Of a stretch of 5,512 bases of DNA, positions 1 to 5,512 are shown piece by piece. The notes beneath the pieces were generated by a model, which saw only the letters and a program-made list of their open reading frames with translations, was not told where the DNA came from and did no database searches. Origin of the DNA: Bacteroidales bacterium (lineage in GTDB: Bacteria; Bacteroidota; Bacteroidia; Bacteroidales; GCA-2748055); NCBI GenBank assembly GCA_023135025.1, contig JAGLTY010000160.1, forward strand, positions 1-5,512, read 5' to 3'. Made by a program: the position numbers and the translations under genes. Position 1 is the first letter of the stretch, and every line of letters begins with the position of its first letter.

Positions 1-1676
1 CCCTCCTCCAGATCAAGGGTGGCCGCATCATACCCCCCTGAAGTGTAGTTGGAGTAGAGCAGGGTTTTTCCATCGGATGAAACCTGCGGATGAAAGGCAC
101 CAAAACGGGCGAAGGTAACCTGGAATGCCTGGTCGACACCCGTATGATAGCAGTATATATTATCAATGCCCGAAAAGGTCCCGCTGAAAAAGATATACCA
201 CTCTTTAACAACAGGATAGGAGATATCATCCATCCCGGCATCAAACAGCCTGGTCCACCTACCCGACTGGAGGGAATAACTGTAGAGCGATTTCCCCGAA
301 TCGACTGAAACAATCACAACCAGTGCCGAATCGGTCTCCATCCAGGCCGGGTGCTGTAGAAACTGGTTTCCGGGAGAGGGGATCACCCGGTCGACGGTGC
401 CATCCATACGAAGAATCGCCAGACTGAATTGGTGTTTATCCGATTGCTCCACAACAGCGACCCGGGTTCCATCGCCCGAGATGGCTGGCGAAAAATACCG
501 GGTCCTTTTTCCCAGGTTGCTGACCATCCCTGTTGTCAGGTCATAACTTCGAATAATAGAGTAGTTCCTGTTGCTCCAGCGCGTGTCGGGAACAAATTCA
601 TCCCAGACAATTTGGTTTCCGGAGTAACTGACCCTTCCCGAATTCAAATAACCAGGACGAAAAACACGTTTATCCTCTCCATTTCTCTCAACAATGACAA
701 ACTCCGGGATCTGGTCCATTCCCGTCTTCAGGGTCAGCATCTTTGATTCTGAAATCGCATGCGGAAAGGTATAACTGGTATAGTGACGTTTGCGGTAAAT
801 ATTCCAATCGGTCATGGGGGTGTAAAGACGTTCTACCGCCATCTTACGCCAGTGGTCCCGGTAACTCGTCAGTGCCTCCTGATAAAACTGTTTCTTGGAT
901 CTGAATCCGTACTGCTTCATACTGAACCAGGTAGGATTTAACAGAAATGGTTTCCTGGCAGCATACTGCTGAAAATCGATCCAGAACTTATTGCCGTAGG
1001 TACGTCTCCCGTGCCTGACCATCAGGTACCCCAGCTGGTAATGATTGGGTATGTGGTGCCTGTAGGAGCCCATTGTGGCCTTTGAGAAAGACCAGAGCCT
1101 GTCTGCTTCCAGTAACTGGGCCTTTATCTCCATTTCAAAGGATGGCTGCCTCCCTCTCCCTGTTTTGGAGAGACGGGTCTCTGCATCCACTGCATCCCCC
1201 TCCAGATACCAATATGGCAGGAATACTGCCATGGCCCCCACAGCCTGTTCTCCACCAAGATAGAAGAGTCCTCTTGTAATGCCCTGATTTAGTTTATCGA
1301 TCTGAACAGCATGTCTCCCTTCATGAAGAGCCAGCTGTGTCAGCCAGTCCTGATAATAGCCATTGGGATCGGGATTGGTAAATATCTCCAGCCGTTTGGG
1401 TGCCCAGACAAAAACCCCGTTTGAAAAACTTGATTCGTTGTGGATAATCACAGGCATATGGCTGGGGTTGTGATCAAGGGGCTGACCCAGGTAGGGGTAG
1501 TAGTGCTCGAGCTGCCGGGCAAATGCCTGAGCCAGGCTATCCACTCCACCCGGGTGGATCATGGTGTAGTGCGGCGTTTTAAACTGATACCACTTCAGGG
1601 AACCTGCGTCCTGTCCGTACTCATAGAACTGACTGTTCAGTCCGGCCGAAACAAACAAAAGCAGAATGAAGATCAT
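1..1676 (-). CDS. Exported gluzincin-like metallopeptidase with TolB/PD40-type beta-propeller (3' end beyond window)
   Basis: I translated 558 uninterrupted codons by hand; the frame is still open at base 1, so the C-terminus lies outside the window. The N-terminus (MIFILLLFVSAGLNSQ) is a short hydrophobic signal peptide without a lipobox Cys, so export to the periplasm or beyond is likely. Residues ~30-275 resemble the peptidase MA-like/gluzincin fold: an N-terminal strand-helix part (FKTPHYTMIHP), then HEGRH at 118-122 (HExxH: two Zn-ligand His, catalytic Glu119), then YLEGD with Glu159 as likely third Zn ligand 37 residues later. From ~345 on come repeated WD40/PD40-like blades (e.g. FSPAISGDGTRVAVV ~395, HPAWMETDSALVVIV ~442, HPQVSSDGKTLLYSN ~529). 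The ATG at 1676 has AAGGG 4 nt upstream. An in-frame TTG at 1694 would add MYSKGR and a basic n-region, so the start is uncertain. The gene follows SUI1 after 34 bp, probably in one operon. Substrate unknown. Confidence 0.85.
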   Translation of the reverse strand, partial: MIFILLLFVSAGLNSQFYEYGQDAGSLKWYQFKTPHYTMIHPGGVDSLAQAFARQLEHYYPYLGQPLDHNPSHMPVIIHNESSFSNGVFVWAPKRLEIFTNPDPNGYYQDWLTQLALHEGRHAVQIDKLNQGITRGLFYLGGEQAVGAMAVFLPYWYLEGDAVDAETRLSKTGRGRQPSFEMEIKAQLLEADRLWSFSKATMGSYRHHIPNHYQLGYLMVRHGRRTYGNKFWIDFQQYAARKPFLLNPTWFSMKQYGFRSKKQFYQEALTSYRDHWRKMAVERLYTPMTDWNIYRKRHYTSYTFPHAISESKMLTLKTGMDQIPEFVIVERNGEDKRVFRPGYLNSGRVSYSGNQIVWDEFVPDTRWSNRNYSIIRSYDLTTGMVSNLGKRTRYFSPAISGDGTRVAVVEQSDKHQFSLAILRMDGTVDRVIPSPGNQFLQHPAWMETDSALVVIVSVDSGKSLYSYSLQSGRWTRLFDAGMDDISYPVVKEWYIFFSGTFSGIDNIYCYHTGVDQAFQVTFARFGAFHPQVSSDGKTLLYSNYTSGGYDAATLDLEE

Positions 1677-1710
1677 CCTGCCCTTGCTGTACAAATGATA
1701 TAACGGAAGG

Positions 1711-2058
1711 TTAGTTCTCTGCAAATTTCACTTTATATCTGCTGTTGCGTAAATAGATATAGGCACGTTTACGTACATCCCCTTTTAATACAATGTCGTA
1801 CATTTTTGAAGAGCCGCAGGTGTGACATACCCCCTGTAGTTCCTCCTCAATCTTTATCAGATCGATGCGTCGTCCAACAAAACCGGTAATACAGGTGATG
1901 GGAGCGCCATCCATCTTTCTCTTGTCAAGCCCAACCAGGAGCGTCTGTTTTTCAGGAGGCAGGGTATTGGGCTCCTTGACATTGGCATATTCGAATTCGA
2001 ATTCGGGATAGTCCGTGTAGAGGGGTTGATCCAGGTCGTTCATTCCTTTTAAAGTCAT
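1711..2058 (-). CDS. SUI1/YciH-like translation initiation factor family protein (divergent)
   Basis: This 115-residue protein has the length and landmarks of bacterial SUI1 (eIF1/YciH-like) proteins: a variable N-terminus with a Y-x-x-x-P-E-F segment (14-20), TLPPEKQTL (32-40), the strand LVGLDKRKMDGAPITCITGFVG (about 41-62) and a late KGD (92-94) before a basic C-terminal strand. In eukaryotes eIF1 acts in start-codon selection on the small ribosomal subunit; the role of the bacterial homologues is poorly defined, so activity here is inferred from fold only. The usual glycine-rich CGVGGSAK-like segment reads CHTCGSSK (78-85), and the following D-G-E is M-Y-D, so it is a divergent member. 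ATG at 2058 was chosen because it lies about 15-18 nt downstream of the predicted transcription start; an in-frame ATG at 2043 (Met6) is an alternative. First gene of a probable operon with the downstream metallopeptidase. Confidence 0.85.
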   Translation of the reverse strand: MTLKGMNDLDQPLYTDYPEFEFEYANVKEPNTLPPEKQTLLVGLDKRKMDGAPITCITGFVGRRIDLIKIEEELQGVCHTCGSSKMYDIVLKGDVRKRAYIYLRNSRYKVKFAEN

Positions 2059-2080
2059 GTACTTTGGATTTAATGAACCA

Positions 2081-2111
2081 CAAATATATACTTCGTTTTA
2101 ATACCTGTCAA
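2081..2111 (-). promoter_or_regulatory. Bacteroidota-type promoter for the SUI1-metallopeptidase operon
   Basis: Read on the minus strand, TATATTTG (2088-2081) is an exact match to the Bacteroidota -7 consensus TAnnTTTG. A TTG at 2111-2109 (within TTGACA, 2111-2106) lies 20 bp upstream, inside the usual 19-21 bp spacing for the -33 element. The T-rich/A-rich stretch just upstream (about 2115-2134) could act as an UP-like element. The expected transcription start is near 2073-2076, giving a very short leader before the ATG at 2058. Seen by motif match only. Confidence 0.65.
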
Positions 2112-2128
2112 CATTTTCAAAAAAATTG

Positions 2129-2152
2129 TTTTTTGGCAGCTGTGCTAAAAAA
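2129..2152. repeat. AT-rich inverted repeat in the divergent intergenic region
   Basis: Left arm TTTTTTGGCA (2129-2138) and right arm TGCTAAAAAA (2143-2152) are complementary around the 4-base spacer GCTG, with 9 Watson-Crick pairs and one G-T pair out of 10. It lies upstream of the -33 element of the minus-strand promoter and overlaps the region where a plus-strand promoter for the DUF2723 gene would be. It is not followed by a clean T-run after a GC-rich stem on either strand, so a regulatory protein site or DNA bend is more likely than a terminator. Confidence 0.4.
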
Positions 2153-2165
2153 AGCGTTAAATTCG
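2132..2165 (+). promoter_or_regulatory. Possible weak promoter for the DUF2723 gene
   Basis: TAAATTCG (2158-2165) matches the Bacteroidota -7 consensus TAnnTTTG at all but one fixed position, and TTTG at 2132-2135 could serve as the -33 element. The spacing is 22 bp, slightly longer than the usual 19-21. Transcription would start near 2172, leaving a leader of roughly 28 nt before the ATG at 2200. A weak candidate, offered because no better match was found in the 141 bp gap. Confidence 0.3.
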
Positions 2166-2199
2166 TGCCAGTCAAAATAATATAGGAATTTAGCACCAT

Positions 2200-5100
2200 A
2201 TGCAGTTTAAAAAAATTAACCTTCTCCTGGGTTGGGCCAGTTTTGCTATCGCCCTGATTGTCTACCTGCTCACCCTCGAACCTACCGTCAGCCTGTGGGA
2301 CTGTGGCGAATTTATCGCAAGTTCCTATAAACTCCAGGTGGGCCACCCCCCCGGAGCGCCACTGTTCATGATTATTGGAAGGATATTTGCGCTCTTCACT
2401 TCCGATACCGAAAAGGTGGCTATGATGATCAATGCTGTATCGGCCTTTGCCAGTGCCTTTACCATTCTTTTCCTCTTCTGGACCATCTCTCACCTGCTGA
2501 AAAAAACAGTTACAGGCAGTTCGGATAAACCCTCCAAAGCTGAAGTGATTGTTATTCTAGGTGGCGCCTTTGTTGGAGCCCTGGCCTACACTTTCTCCGA
2601 TACTTTCTGGTTCTCAGCTGTTGAAGGAGAGGTATATGCCACATCTTCTCTGTTTACAGCGGTGGTTTTCTGGGCCATTCTCAAATGGGAAAATGTGGCT
2701 GATAAACCGGGGGCCAACAGGTGGCTGATACTGATCTCATACCTCATCGGCCTGTCCATCGGTGTACATCTCCTGAACCTGCTGGCCATTCCTGCCATTG
2801 TCCTGGTCTACTACTTTAAAAAATCACCGAAAGTTACTCGCAACGGGGTATTAAAGGCGCTGGGAATATCGGTGGTAATTCTTCTGTTTATTATGTACGG
2901 GATGATCCCGGGCATTGTCAAACTGGCCACTGTGGTCGAGAAGTTCTTTACCAATACAGTAGGTTTACACTACAATGTAGGTGTCGTCATCTACGTATTT
3001 CTCCTGCTGGGAGCCCTGATCTATGGAATCTACCGTACCCAGTTCCTGAAAAAAAATGTTCTCTGGAACACTGTGCTGCTGGCCATCACAGTGATCGTTA
3101 TCGGATACTCCTCCTATGCGCTGATTGTAATCCGCGCCCTGGCTGGCCCTCCCATGAATGAGAATCGCCCCGAAAATGTCTTTGCCCTTCTCTCATATCT
3201 GAACCGGGAGCAGTACGGGGACCGCCCACTTATTCTGGGGCACCAGTACGATGCAGAGGTTGAGGACCTGGTCTATAAAAAGCCTGTATACATCCTGAAT
3301 AAAGAGGAGAACAGATATGAAATTGCCTATCGCAAACCGGAGGTGGTAATGAAAGGCAGCAAGGTGCTTCTTCCCCGCATGTACAGCCGTAACGCCATAC
3401 ACAAGCAGGCTTACCAGGAGTTCGGTACCATAAACGATCCGGGGAGTCCCAGTTTCTTCGACAATATGGAGTTCCTGTTCCGCTACCAAATCGGCCATAT
3501 GTATCTGCGCTATTTTATGTGGAACTTTGCCGGAAGGCAGAACGATATCCAGGGACACGGAAATGTACTGAACGGAAACTGGATCAGCGGAATCGGGGCC
3601 CTCGATTCGGCCAGGATCGGGCCACAGAAAAATCTGCCCGATCAGATGAAAAATCATCCGGCCAGGAACACCTATCTCTTTTTGCCCCTTTTGTTGGGAC
3701 TGGTGGGTCTCTTTTTCCAACTGGATAAGAGTACACGTGATTTCTGGGTGGTCATGAGTCTGTTTATCCTGACCGGGGTAGCCATCGTCATCTACCTTAA
3801 CCAGACTCCCTATCAACCCAGGGAGCGCGATTACGCTTTTGCAGGTTCATTCTATGCATTTGCCATCTGGATTGGAATGGGTGTGGCTGGACTGTTCCAG
3901 GTACTGCGATCAAAACTGAATGCCAACCTCTCTGCTATCCTGGGAACAATTATCAGCCTGGTGGCGGTCCCTGTGCTGATGGCCACGCAAAACTGGGATG
4001 ATCATGATCGTTCCGGCCGTTATACGGCAAGGGATATTGCCAAAAACTACATGAATTCATGCAGCAAGGATGCTGTTCTCTTTACCGTGGGTGATAATGA
4101 TACATTCCCCCTCTGGTATGTCCAGGATGTGGAAGGCGTCAGGGAAGATGTCCGCATCGTCAATATGATGCTGTTCAATATGGATTGGTATATCGATCAG
4201 GCGAGGTGGAAAAATTATGATTCTGAGCCTCTGCCATTTACCATCCCACAGGCAAAATATGAGGCCATTCCGGGAAACAGCATCTTTGTCAGGGAACACA
4301 AACAATGGGCCACTGTAAATTATATGCTCAACTTTATGAAGAGCGATAATCCCGATACCAAGGTGAAGCTGCGAAGCGGTGAACAGGTAAACTTCATTCC
4401 CACCCATCAACTGATCATCCAGGTGGATTCGGCCACTGTGGTCTCCAATGGTACCGTAGCTCCGGAAGATGCCCACAGGGTTGAAAAGAATATTCGTATT
4501 CGGCTGGAGCCCAATGGCCAGATCCTTAAAAATTCACTGGGACAGCTGGATATTATAGCCTCCAACAAGTGGAACCGGCCTATCTACTATACATCAGGTG
4601 GTTTTGACGGATCACTGGGCATGGAAGAGTTTTACCGTCTCGAAGGACTGGCCTACCGGCTGGTCCCTGTTAAAACACCGTATGAGAGTATCCTTGTTAT
4701 GGGAGATATTGATACCGACACACTGTACGACAGGTTGATGAATACGTTTGAATGGGGCCGGATGAACGAGGAGGATGTGCAACTCGATTACTATACCATT
4801 CGTACCCTGTCGGTCATTCGTTTCAGAAGTATTTATACCCGCCTTGCCATACAGCTCCTGCAGGATGGAGAGAGGGAGCGTGCAGTAGAGGTACTTGACC
4901 GCTGTATGGAGCTGGCCCCCTCCCGTGTGCTCCCCTTTGACCAGTATATAACAGGGATCACTCTGCCAAAAAGGGATGGGGGAGTGATCCACCATGAAGG
5001 GGTCATTGAGGCCTATTACCTCTGTGGAGAGTCAGAGAAAGCCAATACTATTCTCTCTGAACACTACCAGAACCTGACCGATGAAATTCTCTATTTCAAC

Positions 5101-5244
5101 GCCATGAAACCCCGGCACAGATCGTCCATTCAACGGGAGATCAATGAAGCCATGTACCAGATGGAGGAGTTAAGGATCCTTCTTCAGAATTATCAGCAGG
5201 AAGAGCTGCTGCTGAAACTTGGAATTACCGGTTTCGGTTCATAA
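2200..5244 (+). CDS. DUF2723 membrane protein, probable GT-C-fold (TMEM260-like) glycosyltransferase
   Basis: The 1014-residue product has the full layout of long Bacteroidota DUF2723 (PF11028) proteins. A basic N-terminus (KK at 4-5) precedes the first membrane helix (~8-24). The next loop carries the family signature LWDCGEF (32-38, with Asp34 and Glu37) and VGHPPGAPLF (47-56). Further hydrophobic helices cover ~75-97, 115-133, 148-161, 173-205, 218-240, 259-277 and 288-312. EGEVYATSSLF (142-152) and GVHLLNLLAIP (188-198) are other family blocks. A soluble insert (~313-489) begins PPMNENRPENVFALL. A second helix cluster (~490-506, 515-533, 548-567, 574-594) contains RERDYAF (541-547). The C-terminal ~415 residues are soluble, with GDNDTFPLWY (631-640) and a TPR-like helical pair (~878-912). 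Human TMEM260 is a protein O-mannosyltransferase (GT117); the bacterial donor and acceptor are not established. The ATG at 2200 has only a distant AGGA (2184-2187). The end overlaps the convergent gene. Confidence 0.92.
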   Translation: MQFKKINLLLGWASFAIALIVYLLTLEPTVSLWDCGEFIASSYKLQVGHPPGAPLFMIIGRIFALFTSDTEKVAMMINAVSAFASAFTILFLFWTISHLLKKTVTGSSDKPSKAEVIVILGGAFVGALAYTFSDTFWFSAVEGEVYATSSLFTAVVFWAILKWENVADKPGANRWLILISYLIGLSIGVHLLNLLAIPAIVLVYYFKKSPKVTRNGVLKALGISVVILLFIMYGMIPGIVKLATVVEKFFTNTVGLHYNVGVVIYVFLLLGALIYGIYRTQFLKKNVLWNTVLLAITVIVIGYSSYALIVIRALAGPPMNENRPENVFALLSYLNREQYGDRPLILGHQYDAEVEDLVYKKPVYILNKEENRYEIAYRKPEVVMKGSKVLLPRMYSRNAIHKQAYQEFGTINDPGSPSFFDNMEFLFRYQIGHMYLRYFMWNFAGRQNDIQGHGNVLNGNWISGIGALDSARIGPQKNLPDQMKNHPARNTYLFLPLLLGLVGLFFQLDKSTRDFWVVMSLFILTGVAIVIYLNQTPYQPRERDYAFAGSFYAFAIWIGMGVAGLFQVLRSKLNANLSAILGTIISLVAVPVLMATQNWDDHDRSGRYTARDIAKNYMNSCSKDAVLFTVGDNDTFPLWYVQDVEGVREDVRIVNMMLFNMDWYIDQARWKNYDSEPLPFTIPQAKYEAIPGNSIFVREHKQWATVNYMLNFMKSDNPDTKVKLRSGEQVNFIPTHQLIIQVDSATVVSNGTVAPEDAHRVEKNIRIRLEPNGQILKNSLGQLDIIASNKWNRPIYYTSGGFDGSLGMEEFYRLEGLAYRLVPVKTPYESILVMGDIDTDTLYDRLMNTFEWGRMNEEDVQLDYYTIRTLSVIRFRSIYTRLAIQLLQDGERERAVEVLDRCMELAPSRVLPFDQYITGITLPKRDGGVIHHEGVIEAYYLCGESEKANTILSEHYQNLTDEILYFNAMKPRHRSSIQREINEAMYQMEELRILLQNYQQEELLLKLGITGFGS

Positions 5245-5512
5245 GAAAAGAGGCAAAATTGTACAGTTCGCTCTTTCGCTCTTCCGGTCTGTTCAGCTTT
5301 TCCAGGTTGGACAGGGCCTCCTGATAATAATCCCGGATTCTCTTCTTTGTCAACTCTTTGACATTCAATGAATCGAAGATAGAGGTAACCGCCCCGATCT
5401 TCTCCTCCCTGTCAAACTCTTTCCTGGTGAGCCACCCGGACAACTCCTCTCTCTGTTGGGTCGAAGCTGCTTCGAGTGCCTGGATCGCCAGAAAGGTCTT
5501 TTTATTGTCCAC
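5225..5512 (-). CDS. Polyprenyl (isoprenoid) diphosphate synthase, C-terminal part (5' end beyond window)
   Basis: The last 95 codons of a minus-strand gene, ending with TAA at 5227-5225. The segment begins D-N-K-K-T-F-L-A-I-Q-A-L-E, which matches the region after the second Asp-rich motif in trans-isoprenyl diphosphate synthases (typically a GGDI-x-x-NKKT-like stretch followed by a long helix). The DDxxD motifs themselves would lie to the right of the window, so the assignment rests on this C-terminal signature and on the length of the helical tail. The family condenses isopentenyl diphosphate onto allylic diphosphates to make polyprenyl chains for quinones or lipid carriers; chain length cannot be told from this part. 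An in-frame GTG at the window edge is an internal Val codon, not the start. The final 20 bp overlap the DUF2723 gene on the opposite strand. Confidence 0.8.
   Translation of the reverse strand: MDNKKTFLAIQALEAASTQQREELSGWLTRKEFDREEKIGAVTSIFDSLNVKELTKKRIRDYYQEALSNLEKLNRPEERKSELYNFASFLMNRNR

Noticed and set aside
90..1703. Several short plus-strand open frames (for example 90-308, 429-746, 1440-1703)
   Set aside because: They lie opposite a single continuous minus-strand frame of 558 codons with a signal peptide, a metal-site motif and propeller repeats; their own translations show no recognisable domain.
1989..2006. Short tandem repeat with alternating TTCGAA/GAATTC in the SUI1-like gene
   Set aside because: It encodes Glu-Phe repeats at a position where related proteins have a similar acidic-aromatic stretch; too short and too well explained by coding to be a separate element.
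2129..2152. The intergenic dyad as a rho-independent terminator
   Set aside because: The stem is dominated by A-T pairs with only three G/C pairs, and it sits between two divergent starts, where no transcript needs to end.
2098..4995. Minus-strand open frames opposite the DUF2723 gene (the longest, 3193-3816, has 207 codons)
   Set aside because: The plus-strand frame is a full-length family member with conserved motifs throughout; the antisense frames have no domain-like features and no upstream promoter or spacing that fits.
5194..5211. Hairpin CAGCAG-gaagag-CTGCTG, about 14 nt after the polyprenyl synthase stop on the minus strand
   Set aside because: The stem is only 6 bp and is not followed by a T-run on either strand; it is explained by the Gln-Gln-Glu-Glu-Leu-Leu codons of DUF2723.
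5263..5285. CGCTCTT direct repeat near the end of the polyprenyl synthase gene
   Set aside because: Two copies of seven bases within coding sequence, with no flanking structure; likely chance from Arg/Lys/Glu codons.
5510..5512. GTG as the start of the right-hand minus-strand gene
   Set aside because: The translation from here begins in the middle of a known family signature (D-N-K-K-T), so the GTG is an internal Val and the gene continues beyond the window.

Overview
The window looks like part of a Bacteroidota chromosome, most likely Bacteroidales/Marinilabiliales or a relative. The reasons are a DUF2723 integral membrane protein of the long Bacteroidota type, a SUI1/YciH-like factor whose promoter matches the phylum-specific TAnnTTTG -7 consensus, weak Shine-Dalgarno signals, and an 'NKKT' polyprenyl synthetase C-terminus. 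All four genes look chromosomal. No insertion sequence, CRISPR array, rRNA or tRNA was seen.

Layout. Bases 1-1676 (minus strand) hold the 5' part of a long gene that leaves the window on the left. It encodes an exported protein with a gluzincin-type zinc metallopeptidase domain (HEGRH plus a downstream YLEGD glutamate), then at least five TolB/PD40-like beta-propeller blades. Bases 1711-2058 (minus strand) encode a small, divergent SUI1-fold protein. It lies 34 bp upstream of the peptidase gene and is probably co-transcribed with it from a promoter at 2081-2111. Bases 2059-2199 are a divergent intergenic region with an AT-rich dyad and phased A/T tracts. Bases 2200-5244 (plus strand) encode a complete 1014-residue DUF2723 protein, a probable GT-C-fold glycosyltransferase related to eukaryotic TMEM260. 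Bases 5225-5512 (minus strand) are the C-terminal end of a polyprenyl (isoprenoid) diphosphate synthase that enters from the right. Its last codons overlap the end of the DUF2723 gene tail-to-tail by 20 bp.

How they may relate. The two minus-strand genes on the left form a probable operon, transcribed divergently from DUF2723. The strongest functional theme is envelope biogenesis. GT-C enzymes use polyprenyl-phosphate-linked sugars, and the convergent neighbour makes polyprenyl diphosphates, so the pair could sit in one lipid-carrier/glycosylation theme; adjacency is the only evidence here. I found no clear sign of a wholly new defence or mobile system. The items most worth a second look are the metallopeptidase-propeller protein paired with a SUI1-like gene, the changed signature loop of that SUI1 protein, and the dyad between the divergent promoters.
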